DNA of 51,671 nucleotides, taken from assembly GCA_039188505.1 (NCBI GenBank), contig JBCCZC010000003.1, forward strand, positions 1 to 51,671. Direction: 5' to 3'. Below the pieces are notes generated by a model, which was given only the letters and a program-made list of their open reading frames with translations, did not search any database and was not told the origin of the DNA. Below, in pieces: positions 24,709-32,817 of the stretch; positions within the stretch are counted from its first letter, which is position 1, and the number at the start of each line of letters is the position of its first letter. A program made the translations under genes and the position numbers. This stretch comes from JBCCZC01 sp039188505 (GTDB taxonomy: Bacteria > Pseudomonadota > Gammaproteobacteria > Xanthomonadales > SZUA-38).

Positions 24709-26625
24709 TTAGCGCGCCGCCAGGTATTCCTCGAGGCTCAATCGCCCGTCGCCGTCGGCATCCGCTAGCTTGAGGCTGCCCGAGTTCCAGGCCTCGCGCA
24801 TGCGTCGCGACATCTCCTCGGGCACCAGCAGACCGTCCATGTCCCGGTCCGCGAAGCCCCAGAACTGGCGCAGGTCGGCGAGGCGAGAATTGTGCGTGGG
24901 CGCGGTCGTGGTCTCGTCGACCCAGCGGTAGTTGATGCCGCCGTAGAGCATCTCGTCATCGGACTGGAGGCCCCAACGCACATCGCGTTCCGGGTCCGGA
25001 TTGGCGAAGTTGCGGACCGAGTTGTCATAAACCGTCCGGTGGACGATGCGCGAGCCAGCTGGAATCGTAAGCGGCTCCTTCAGCGCATAGGTGTGCTGCC
25101 AGTTGAAGTCGTAGCGGGGCACGGACAGCAGCGTGTCCTCCGTCCCGTCCGGCTTGACGAGCACGAACTTCGAGCTGCGGCCGCGGTAGTGGGCGTGGGG
25201 GAACAGCGAGTAGATGACCGCCGGGCGGTGGAACTCGAAGTACGCCGCCTCCTCATAAGCGGGTGCGCCGGCCGGAATACGGATCGTTGGATCGAGGATG
25301 ACCTGGTGGCGATGCACGTGCTCCGGGGGCTCGTCGTGGAAGTAGAGCCCCAGCCGGGAGCGGTCGGTGACCCTTCGGCCCGACGGCGTGTAGTGCATCT
25401 GGAACAGGTAGGCCCCGCCCGCGGGGACCAGCACGCCGGTCCCTTCCGGGTAAACGTCCGGATCCGCGCCCGGCGCGTAGGTGGCGAGCAGGTTGTCGAA
25501 GACGTCGTTGAGGTTGTCCGTATTCGGCGCCTCTTCCTGGCTGCCCGCCAGCACGTGGTGCACCACGCTGGCTTCGCCAGGAAGCACGGCCACGGCCCGC
25601 ACCCAGACGTCGCGATCCAGTGGATTCAGGACGGCCGGAAACTGGTAGTCGACGACGCCGGTTGCCGGGACGTCGAAGGGCGGAATGTCGATGATGAGGT
25701 CGGGCTCGCCCAGGGGCCATTCGGACGCTGGTGCGGCCAGGTCCGCCAGCGGGTCCGGTCCGTCGCCGCGCGGCGCACCGGCCTCGATCCAGTGGACGAG
25801 CTGCTGCCGCTCCTCTATGGACAGGGAGCGATCGCCGGAGAATTCACCGACGTGCGGGTCCGCGTGCCACGGCGGCATGCGCTGGGTGCGCACGACCTCG
25901 CGAATCATCGGCGCAAAGCCCTTGATCATGGGGTAGCCGGTCATGGCCCAGGGCCCGATGCCGCCGGGCCGATGGCACATCGCGCAGTTGTCGCGCAGCA
26001 TCGGCGCAATCGTCTCCGCGTAGGAAATGCTCGCGTGCGTTTCCGCCTTGTCTCGGCCCGGGAGATTCACCAGACACCCGACCGCGTCGCGCTGCGCCGA
26101 CGGGACGGGTTGGTCGGCCAGCAGCGCGTCGAGCGTGTCCGCGAGGTAGTGCTCGCCAGCTACCTTCTTCTGCCGCTCGTAGGTCAACCGATCGTCGATC
26201 GGTCCACGGTAGGCCAGCTCCCACCCGTTCGGATCGATGACGAAGACCTCCGCGGTGCGCTCGACGCCGAAGGACTCGGCGATCAGCTGGGTCTCGTCAT
26301 CGAGGATCGGCAGGTCCATCTCGAAGAGCGCCGCTTCCTCCGCGATCGATGCCCGGTCGTCCTGAAGGTTGGCGTTCAGCATGAAAAACGCCACGCCCCG
26401 GGCCTCGTAGCGGTTCCGGAGTTCCGCATAGGTCGGCCAGGCGTTCCGCACGATCGGACAGCCGTTGCCCTGGATCATGATGACGATGGCTTCGGCCTGT
26501 CGATGATCGTAGAGCGCGTGGGACTCGCCGTTGTGGTCGAGGACGGTGAAGTTGTCGATGCGAGGGGCTGCGAGGACCGGCAGACCGGCGACGGTCAGCA
26601 GAACGAGCGACAGGATTCGATTCAC
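24709..26625 (-). CDS. Redoxin / cytochrome c-like / copper monooxygenase-like / EF-hand fusion protein
   Basis: A 638-aa exported protein with a signal peptide (LSLVLLTVAGLPVLAA). Residues 21-170 are an AhpC/TSA-like thioredoxin fold with one cysteine at the active site (GNGCPIV, Cys56). CAMCH at 214-218 is a haem c attachment site, and MPPWHADP at 250-257 could provide the distal methionine. Residues of about 305-585 resemble the copper type II monooxygenase (PHM/DBH) fold: His356-His357 (HHVLAG), Met410-His411 (QMHY) and His477/His479 (FPHAHYRG) are candidate copper ligands. The C-terminus has two EF-hand-like loops (DRDMDGLLVPEE; DADGDGRLSLEE). It is a probable periplasmic oxidoreductase with unknown substrate. 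The same strand carries the cyanophycin operon upstream, 143 nt away. Confidence 0.85.
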   Translation of the reverse strand: MNRILSLVLLTVAGLPVLAAPRIDNFTVLDHNGESHALYDHRQAEAIVIMIQGNGCPIVRNAWPTYAELRNRYEARGVAFFMLNANLQDDRASIAEEAALFEMDLPILDDETQLIAESFGVERTAEVFVIDPNGWELAYRGPIDDRLTYERQKKVAGEHYLADTLDALLADQPVPSAQRDAVGCLVNLPGRDKAETHASISYAETIAPMLRDNCAMCHRPGGIGPWAMTGYPMIKGFAPMIREVVRTQRMPPWHADPHVGEFSGDRSLSIEERQQLVHWIEAGAPRGDGPDPLADLAAPASEWPLGEPDLIIDIPPFDVPATGVVDYQFPAVLNPLDRDVWVRAVAVLPGEASVVHHVLAGSQEEAPNTDNLNDVFDNLLATYAPGADPDVYPEGTGVLVPAGGAYLFQMHYTPSGRRVTDRSRLGLYFHDEPPEHVHRHQVILDPTIRIPAGAPAYEEAAYFEFHRPAVIYSLFPHAHYRGRSSKFVLVKPDGTEDTLLSVPRYDFNWQHTYALKEPLTIPAGSRIVHRTVYDNSVRNFANPDPERDVRWGLQSDDEMLYGGINYRWVDETTTAPTHNSRLADLRQFWGFADRDMDGLLVPEEMSRRMREAWNSGSLKLADADGDGRLSLEEYLAAR

Positions 26626-26768
26626 GGATGTTCCCGGCGACGAAGACTGTCCCGGATGTTAGCAAAGGGCGAAGCACCCAGGGGCGCCAGCCGAGGCGCA
26701 CCGGGACGCGTCGGCAACTGGACGCGGTGCGGTTTTCGGATTCCGGCCCTGCAAGGATCAGGGATCGC

Positions 26769-28454
26769 CTAGCTGTTTCCGGACCGTTCCCTCAGTGCGG
26801 CGATGACCGGTTCCTTGTCGGCATGGACGAACAGGAGCACCAGGTCGCCGGGCGCGGCGTTGTCGATGGCCAGCTGTGAGGCCTCGAGCTCCTCTTCGGC
26901 CATGGCGATGTCGGCGTCGGGGACGCCCAGCTCGTCGAGCTGCTGCCTGATGAGGCCCGTCACCTCACCCGGCTCGCGTCCCCGGCGGTATTCCGCCATC
27001 TCCTTCAGCACGAAGCGCGTCGCGCCGGCTTCCACCGCGGCGCGGGCAAGGTCCCGGATGGCTTCGTCCGATCGGTCGCCGGCCTGCCCGAGCACCACGT
27101 GGATGCGCTTGGCGCCCAGCCGCGAGGCGGTGCCCATGACCGCATGCATGCCGTCGGGGTTGTGGCCGAAGTCGAGCAGGACCTTGATGCCGTTGACGTC
27201 CATCAGCGTCGCGCGGCCCGAGTTGTCCTCCGGGTCGCGGCCAAAGGTGCCGAGCGTCGTCCGCATGGCCTCGACGGGGATGCCCAGCGCCGCCGCGGCG
27301 CTCACGGCGGTCAGGGCGTTCGTGACGTTGTGGAGGGCGGCGCCGCCGAGGCTGATGGGCATCTGATCGATGCCGATCAGCGCCTGCGGTGCTTCACCGC
27401 GGCGTGCCAGCCAGAGCTGATCGTTCTCCAGCCAGGCCCACTGCGCAGCCCACTCGCTGTTGGCTTCGCCGTTGGGTGGCGGTTTCATGGAGAACCACGC
27501 CTTGCGGCAGGTGAGCTGCTCGCCACGCGCCCGGCAGTAGGGGTCGTCCCGGTTGAGCACGGCAATGCCGCGCTCGCCGAGCACCGTCATGACGAGGAAC
27601 TTCACGTCGGCCAGGTCGTCGAGGGTGTTGACCCCGCCGTCGCCCAGGTGGTCCTCGCCGATGTTGGTGACCACGGCCACATCGGCGTGGTCGACAGCGA
27701 GCCCCCGCCGCAGCAACCCGCCACGTGCCGTCTCTAGCACGCCGAGGGTCACCGCCGATTCCCGGAGCACGAGCCGCGCGCCACCGGGGCCGGCATAGTC
27801 GCCGGGGTCGAGAACGCGGTCGCCGACGAGGGCGCCGTCGGTCGAGGTCAGGGCCGGCACTTCGCCAGCGGCCCGGGCCATTGCTGCGAGCATGCGGCTC
27901 GTCGTGGTCTTGCCGTTCGTGCCCGTGAGCAGCGCGATCGGCACGCCGCCCAGGGGGTCCCAGTCGATGTCCTGCGGCGCCTTGCCGGGCTCGAAGCCGA
28001 CGCCGAAGCGTCCGAAACCGACCTGCACGCCGTCGTCGTCGATGAAGCCCGGGATGCCCCGGCGCCTGGCGTCCTGAAGCAGCGTCAGGCCCTTCGGATC
28101 GGCCTCGTCGCTGCCGAGCTCCGCCAATCGATTGCGTTCACGCTCCTCGATCCTTCCCTCCGCCTCGAAGCTTGCAACCCAGGCGGCCTCGCAGATCTCG
28201 GTGGCGGTGAAAAGCTGGTCCTCGGGCGCCGCGATGACCAGCATCGCTCCGCCGGGGTGAGGGCGGACCACCGGATCGATGGCCGGCCAGTAGAAGTCGG
28301 CGATGATTGCAATGACGTGCTCGCGCCAGCGTTGGAGCCGCGCGTCGAACTCGGCTCCCTCGCCGGCTACCTCGAGGAGGGCGCCGGGGTGGCGTGAGAA
28401 CAGGCTCGGCCCGATGAGCCGCTTGGAATCGAGCCAGTCGTCCGACGCGCTCAT
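26769..28454 (-). CDS. CphA-like Mur ligase family protein lacking the ATP-grasp domain
   Basis: A 561-aa protein, third gene of the cyanophycin operon. Residues of about 10-165 resemble the CphA N-terminal region (RLIGPSLFSRHPGALLEV, then LLQDARRRGIPGFIDDDGVQ). The sequence then goes straight to a Mur-ligase domain: GTNGKTTTSRMLAAMARAAG, ETARGGLLRRGL, NIGEDHLGDGG, DFGHNPDGM, GDRSDEAI, RGREPGEV, each with a counterpart in the full-length CphA next door. The ATP-grasp domain of about 270 residues that joins Asp to the backbone is absent. By family logic the Mur-ligase half adds Arg (or another amino acid) to the Asp side chain. It may assist CphA or act on a different acceptor. It begins 15 nt after cphA. 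Confidence 0.85.
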   Translation of the reverse strand: MSASDDWLDSKRLIGPSLFSRHPGALLEVAGEGAEFDARLQRWREHVIAIIADFYWPAIDPVVRPHPGGAMLVIAAPEDQLFTATEICEAAWVASFEAEGRIEERERNRLAELGSDEADPKGLTLLQDARRRGIPGFIDDDGVQVGFGRFGVGFEPGKAPQDIDWDPLGGVPIALLTGTNGKTTTSRMLAAMARAAGEVPALTSTDGALVGDRVLDPGDYAGPGGARLVLRESAVTLGVLETARGGLLRRGLAVDHADVAVVTNIGEDHLGDGGVNTLDDLADVKFLVMTVLGERGIAVLNRDDPYCRARGEQLTCRKAWFSMKPPPNGEANSEWAAQWAWLENDQLWLARRGEAPQALIGIDQMPISLGGAALHNVTNALTAVSAAAALGIPVEAMRTTLGTFGRDPEDNSGRATLMDVNGIKVLLDFGHNPDGMHAVMGTASRLGAKRIHVVLGQAGDRSDEAIRDLARAAVEAGATRFVLKEMAEYRRGREPGEVTGLIRQQLDELGVPDADIAMAEEELEASQLAIDNAAPGDLVLLFVHADKEPVIAALRERSGNS

Positions 28455-28469
28455 CGCTCAGCTCCTGCT

Positions 28470-31265
28470 TCAGTCCGCTTCTTCGTCCTGGACGATCCAG
28501 ACGCCGCGTTCGTCGCTGATGAGCTCGACGTCGTCCATCTGCCCTTCCCAGGGCTGCGCGACCAGCGTGGGACCCGGCTCGGCCACGGCGGTCGGCTCGA
28601 CCGGGCGCTCGCCGGCGTCTTCGGACTCGAAGTAGATGATCTGCTTCCAGGTGCGGACCAGGGAATCGGCGAAGATCACGAGCAGGTCACCCGGCCGGCT
28701 CATGCGAAGCGCCGTGTCGACCGACTCCTCTTCCTCAGCGACGATGGCGATGGCGGCTTCCTTGACACCGTGCTCCATGAGCGTCGCCTTGAGCAGCTCC
28801 GGAATCTCGGTTTCGCCACGGCCGCGCAGGTTGTCGTCGCGGCGGCAGATGTAGTGGTCGAAGTGGCCAGCCGCCGCCTCGGCGATCGCCTTGATGTCGT
28901 CGTCCCGCCGGTCCCCCGGCGCGGCGAGCAGCGCCCGCTTGGTCCCGCTGATCTTGTAGGTATCGGCCAGGCCCGCCATCGCGGCCACACCGGCCGCGTT
29001 GTGGGCGTAGTCCATGATCACCTTGAACGGGTGCTCGTCGTACACGTTCATCCGGCCCGGGGTCTGGAAGAACGAGGTCGCGAAGGTCCGCAGCCCGTGC
29101 TCGATGTTCTCGCGGGAGAGCCCGAGCCCGTAGGCGAGCCCGGCGGCGAACATGGCGTTCTGGACGTTGTGCGTCGCGCGACCCTCGATCGTCGCCGGGA
29201 CCAGGTGGGTCCAGACCAGCGGCGTGTGGGTGCCGTTGTCGTAGATGGAGATCATCTGGCCGTTGAGGCCGTCCTCGAGCACCACCGCCAGGCCGCCTGC
29301 ACGAATGTGCTGGCGCACGAGCGCGTGCGAATGGTTCATGGTCACATAGCAGATGCGTTCGGCGCGGGTGTGCTGCGCCATGCGCAGGCAGTGTTCATCG
29401 TCCGCGTTCAGCACCGCGACATCGTCGGCGATCTCGACGACCGTCCGCTTGATGCGCGAGAGATCCTCGAGGGTCTCGATGCCGTCCGAGCCAAGGTGGT
29501 CGGCCGCGATGTTCAGGCAGGCCGAAACGTTGGAGCGCTCGAAGCCCATGCCGCGCTTCACCAGGCCGCCGCGGGCCGTCTCCATGACGGCGGCGTCGAC
29601 ATTGGGATCGCGCAGCACCATGGCAGCGCCGCCGGGGCCGGTCATGTCGCCGGCGCAGGTCAGCTTGCCGTCGACGTAGACGCCCTCGGTCGTCGTCATG
29701 CCGACCGTGTGCCCCGCCATCTTCAGGATGTGTGAGAGCATGCGGGACGTGGTTGTCTTGCCGTTCGTTCCGGTGATGGCTGCGATGGGAATCGTCGCCG
29801 GCGTGCCGGGCGGGAACAGCATGTCCATCACCGGGCCGGCGACATCGCGCGGCTCGCCCTCGGAGGGGGCGACGTGCATGCGGAAACCGGGTGCGGCGTT
29901 CACCTCGCAGATCGCGCCGCCGGTATTGCGAAACGACTGCGTGATGTCCGTCGTGAGGAAGTCGACCCCGCCCACGTCGAGTCCGATCGCCTGCACGGCC
30001 CGGATGGCCATCGCGCGGTTGTCGGGGTGGATCACGTCGGTGACGTCGATCGCGGTACCGCCCGTCGACAGGTTGGCGGTCGACCGCAGGAAGACCTCTT
30101 CGCCTGCGGGCGGGACGCTGTCGATCGTGAAGCCCGCCTGCTTGAGCAGCCGTTCCGCCTGGTGGTCGATCTCGATGCGCGTCAGCACCTTCTCGTGACC
30201 GACGCCCCGGCGCGGGTCCTGGTTCACGCTGTCGATCAGTTCGGCGACCGTGTGCGTACCGTCCCCGACGACGTGGCCCGGAACGCGCTTTGCAGCCGCA
30301 ACCAGCTCCCCATCGACGACCAGCAGCCGATGGTCGAGGCCCGCGATGAAGCTTTCGATGATCACCGATCGGCTGTGCTTGTGGGCCTGCTCGAAGGCGA
30401 CCCTGACCTGCTCGTCGTCCGTCAGATTGATCGAGACGCCGCGGCCATGATTGGCGTTGAAGGGCTTGACCACGACCGGGTAGCCGATGCGCTGGGCGGC
30501 GCGCACGGCGCGGTCCTCCGAGCGCACCAGATGCTGCTTGGGCACCGGCAGGCCAACGTCCTCGAGGATGCGGTGTGTCTCTTCCTTGTCGCAGGCAAGC
30601 TCCACGGCGATGTGGCCGGTCTTGGACGTGATCGTCGCCTGGACACGCTGCTGGTACTTGCCGTGGCCGAGCTGCACCAGCGAGTACTGGTTCAGACGGA
30701 GATACGGAATGTCCCGCGAAGCCGCGGCGGCGACCAGCGAGGCCGTGCTCGGCCCCAGCGCTCGGCGCTGCGCGGAGCGGATGAAGTCATCGCGCTCCTC
30801 GGGCCAGTCGAACTCGGGTGCGGGCTCGCCGTTGCGCGCTTCCTCGGGCAGCAGGGACATGAGGAGCTCGATGCCGAGCCGCGCCGCTGCCAGGCCGACA
30901 TCCCGGTCCGTGTACTCGAAGACCATGTTGTAGAAGCCCGGCTGACCGTCCACGCTCCGCGTGCGGCCGTAGCTGACGTCGAAACCCGCCATGCACTGGA
31001 GCTCGAGCGTGACGTGCTCCCAGACGTGACCTAGCCAGGTCCCCTCGTCCTCGCGTAGCCGGCGCAGGAATCCGCCCGGCTCGCCGTAGGAGCAACCGTG
31101 GTCGCCGAGGCCCGGCAGGGCGTCGACGAGGCCGTCGTTGAACGCCAGGCCCAGCCTGCCCGTGGGCCATTCCTCCAGATGCCCGAGGTCGAGCACGTGG
31201 CGGATGACAGGAAACAGGGCGTAGTGGTTCGGGCCCCGGTAGATGTTGGTCTTGACGATTTTCAT
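28470..31265 (-). CDS. cphA: Cyanophycin synthetase
   Basis: A 931-aa synthetase that makes cyanophycin, a poly-Asp backbone with Arg on the side chains, using two ATP-dependent active sites. Residues 1-165 are the N-terminal domain (MKIVKTNIYRGPNHYALFPV). The ATP-grasp domain covers about 215-480 (YPVVVKPFNANHGRGVSINL; ICEVNAAPGFRMH) and adds Asp. The Mur-ligase domain runs from about 490 (GTNGKTTTSRMLSHILKMAG at about 496) to 880 and adds Arg. About 50 acidic/Pro-rich residues follow (GERPVEPTAVAEPG ... VWIVQDEEAD), beyond the usual length of about 875 aa. It lies 12 nt downstream of cphB and 15 nt upstream of the CphA-like gene, in one operon. Confidence 0.96.
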   Translation of the reverse strand: MKIVKTNIYRGPNHYALFPVIRHVLDLGHLEEWPTGRLGLAFNDGLVDALPGLGDHGCSYGEPGGFLRRLREDEGTWLGHVWEHVTLELQCMAGFDVSYGRTRSVDGQPGFYNMVFEYTDRDVGLAAARLGIELLMSLLPEEARNGEPAPEFDWPEERDDFIRSAQRRALGPSTASLVAAAASRDIPYLRLNQYSLVQLGHGKYQQRVQATITSKTGHIAVELACDKEETHRILEDVGLPVPKQHLVRSEDRAVRAAQRIGYPVVVKPFNANHGRGVSINLTDDEQVRVAFEQAHKHSRSVIIESFIAGLDHRLLVVDGELVAAAKRVPGHVVGDGTHTVAELIDSVNQDPRRGVGHEKVLTRIEIDHQAERLLKQAGFTIDSVPPAGEEVFLRSTANLSTGGTAIDVTDVIHPDNRAMAIRAVQAIGLDVGGVDFLTTDITQSFRNTGGAICEVNAAPGFRMHVAPSEGEPRDVAGPVMDMLFPPGTPATIPIAAITGTNGKTTTSRMLSHILKMAGHTVGMTTTEGVYVDGKLTCAGDMTGPGGAAMVLRDPNVDAAVMETARGGLVKRGMGFERSNVSACLNIAADHLGSDGIETLEDLSRIKRTVVEIADDVAVLNADDEHCLRMAQHTRAERICYVTMNHSHALVRQHIRAGGLAVVLEDGLNGQMISIYDNGTHTPLVWTHLVPATIEGRATHNVQNAMFAAGLAYGLGLSRENIEHGLRTFATSFFQTPGRMNVYDEHPFKVIMDYAHNAAGVAAMAGLADTYKISGTKRALLAAPGDRRDDDIKAIAEAAAGHFDHYICRRDDNLRGRGETEIPELLKATLMEHGVKEAAIAIVAEEEESVDTALRMSRPGDLLVIFADSLVRTWKQIIYFESEDAGERPVEPTAVAEPGPTLVAQPWEGQMDDVELISDERGVWIVQDEEAD

Positions 31266-31277
31266 GGGCGTTCCGGA

Positions 31278-32108
31278 TCAGTGCGTGGCGCGGTCGGGCG
31301 GGCTCGCCATGCGCGTGGTGATGTCATAGCGGCAGCCGGGTGTCAGCACGTGGAGCCGCAGGTCGATCATACAGACGGCGCGCCCCTGCGGGGTCTCCGC
31401 GGCGGCCGAGAACTTCAGGTGGCTCGGATCGAGGATGGTGATACCGCCGGAGCCAACGACCTCGAAACGGTCGTCCCCGTCGATGAAGGCCGCCGTGTCC
31501 TCGTCGATGCCGAGGCCCAGGGGGAACGGGTTGTAGGAGATGGCCGCGAGCAGCCGGCCGATGCGGTCACGCTGGCGGAAGTGCTGGTCGATCAGAATCT
31601 TGTTGGAGAGCCCCAGCCCGGGTGCGAGCGTGGTCATCTCCGCCTGCGGCGTGCCCCCCGTCTCGCCACCGGCGATCATGTGCTCCGGCATGATGGCGGC
31701 GCCCGCGGACGTCCCGGCAATCGGCATGCCGGAAGCGTTGCGCGAGCGCAGCAGTCGGGCGGCCTCGGTGCCGCCAATGGTCGTCGACAAACGGAGCTGG
31801 TTGCCCCCGGTGATGAAGACGCCGTCCGCCTTCTCGAGGCGCTCGCGGGTGCGGTCCGACTCGCACTCCGCGCGGTCGCGCAGATGCAGCACGTGGCCCT
31901 TCTTGGCCCCGAGAGTTTCGAAGATCTCGACGTAGGACGGGCCGGTATCGGGGAGAGCCGAGGCCGTCGGAATCACGACGATGTTCGGGTCTTCGCCGCA
32001 GACGTCGATGAAACGCTGCAGGATCTCGCGGTTGTGGACCCGGTCTTCTGCGCCACCGATGGGGATGAGATAGCCCCGGGTGTTGCCGGGTTGAACTTGT
32101 GCGGGCAT
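31278..32108 (-). CDS. cphB: Cyanophycinase (peptidase family S51)
   Basis: A 276-aa intracellular cyanophycinase that splits cyanophycin into beta-Asp-Arg dipeptides. The catalytic serine is in GTSAGAAIMPEHMI. The GGNQLRL loop, DQHFRQRDRIGRLL and GIDEDTAAF are the conserved surrounding segments seen in cyanobacterial CphB. There is no signal peptide, consistent with a cytoplasmic enzyme acting on stored granules. It is the first gene of the operon, with a candidate promoter upstream. No isoaspartyl dipeptidase, which would finish the breakdown, is in this window. Confidence 0.95.
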   Translation of the reverse strand: MPAQVQPGNTRGYLIPIGGAEDRVHNREILQRFIDVCGEDPNIVVIPTASALPDTGPSYVEIFETLGAKKGHVLHLRDRAECESDRTRERLEKADGVFITGGNQLRLSTTIGGTEAARLLRSRNASGMPIAGTSAGAAIMPEHMIAGGETGGTPQAEMTTLAPGLGLSNKILIDQHFRQRDRIGRLLAAISYNPFPLGLGIDEDTAAFIDGDDRFEVVGSGGITILDPSHLKFSAAAETPQGRAVCMIDLRLHVLTPGCRYDITTRMASPPDRATH

Positions 32109-32158
32109 GGAAAAGCGAACTCCGGTTGGGCGAATGCGCGGAAGCGCGAAACCGCGAG

Positions 32159-32164
32159 ATTATA
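32159..32164 (-). promoter_or_regulatory. Candidate -10 box for the cyanophycin operon
   Basis: A perfect TATAAT on the minus strand, 51 nt upstream of the cphB start. The hexamer 17 nt further upstream (CCCGAA) is a poor -35, so an activator or a different sigma factor may be needed. Confidence 0.45.
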
Positions 32165-32287
32165 GTGCAGCGGGCGCGGGGTTCGGGCTGGATTTGGCCT
32201 CGGGCCCCTGCCGACCGAACAAATGTCACGGTTTTCCGTCGATTTTTTGCGATTCGCTGCGGATATGGCCGCGGAAACCGGTTACCC

Positions 32288-32316
32288 TTGGCGGGCATTT
32301 TTTGCAGCGCTATTGA
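32288..32316 (+). promoter_or_regulatory. Candidate sigma-70 promoter for the DUF1508 gene
   Basis: TTGGCG and TATTGA with a 17-nt spacer, followed by a strong AGGAGG ribosome site before the GTG start at 32343. Supported by motif and position only. Confidence 0.35.
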
Positions 32317-32342
32317 CCAAGGGAGCTAAAGGAGGGAGAGAC

Positions 32343-32681
32343 GTGGCAGGGAAATATCGGATCTACAAGGGCAAGAACGAGAAGTTCTACTTCCAGCTGA
32401 AGGCGGCCAACGGCCAGGTGATCCTGCAAAGCCAGGGCTACGCATCGAAGGCATCGGCGAAGAACGGCATCGCCTCGGTGCAGAAGAACTGCGGCACGGA
32501 TGCGTGCTTCGAGCGGAAGGTCGCGAAGGACGGTCAGCACTTCTTCAATCTGAAGTCGACGAACGGCCAGGTCATCGGCTCGAGCGAGATGTATAAGGCC
32601 CAGGCCTCGTGCGAGAACGGCATCGCGTCGGTCGGCAAGAACGGCCCCTCGGAAAAGGTCGACGACGAAACCGCCGCCTGA
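32343..32681 (+). CDS. DUF1508 (YegP-like) tandem-repeat protein
   Basis: A 112-aa protein with two copies of the DUF1508 unit. Copy 1 is YRIYKGKNEKFYFQLKAANG, then VILQSQGYASKASAKNGIAS; copy 2 is FNLKSTNGQVIGSSEMYKA, then ASCENGIASV. Each unit is the usual compact beta-beta-beta-alpha module of YegP-type proteins, whose biochemical role is not established. The start is GTG 32343 with a perfect AGGAGG 7 nt upstream; the frame is open 120 nt further back, but those residues are unlike the family. It is monocistronic, with a hairpin 8 nt after the stop, and sits between the cyanophycin operon (divergent) and clpB. Confidence 0.9.
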   Translation: MAGKYRIYKGKNEKFYFQLKAANGQVILQSQGYASKASAKNGIASVQKNCGTDACFERKVAKDGQHFFNLKSTNGQVIGSSEMYKAQASCENGIASVGKNGPSEKVDDETAA

Positions 32682-32688
32682 TCCTGCT

Positions 32689-32715
32689 GGCGCGGTCCCG
32701 TTCGTGGACCGCGCC
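32689..32715 (+). terminator. Terminator-like hairpin after the DUF1508 gene
   Basis: A perfect 10-bp stem (GGCGCGGTCC and GGACCGCGCC) with a 7-nt loop starts 8 nt past the stop. There is no T-tract. It would separate this gene from clpB. Confidence 0.55.
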
Positions 32716-32753
32716 AGAGCCTCCCGGCGCCCCCTTGAGGCCGCGCCAAAGCA

Positions 32754-32781
32754 TTGATTCACACCCATTTCACCCCCATTT
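32754..32781 (+). promoter_or_regulatory. Heat-shock (sigma-32-type) promoter of clpB
   Basis: TTGATT (32754-32759), a 14-nt spacer, and CCCCATTT (32774-32781). The -10 element equals the sigma-32 consensus CCCCATnT, and the -35 has the TTGA core. It lies 36 nt before the clpB start, as expected for a heat-shock chaperone gene. Confidence 0.65.
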
Positions 32782-32817
32782 CCGAGTCAGTTTCGAATTG
32801 ATTTCGGAGGCGCTCTC

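Noticed and set aside
24892..26772. A 626-aa open frame on the plus strand
   Set aside because: It is antisense to the redoxin fusion gene; the protein is Arg/Val/Gly-rich with no motif, as expected for a GC-rich shadow frame.
26769..31265. Peptidoglycan MurC/MurE-type ligases
   Set aside because: The CphA-type N-terminal domain and the linked cyanophycinase gene place both Mur-ligase domains in cyanophycin metabolism, not cell-wall synthesis.
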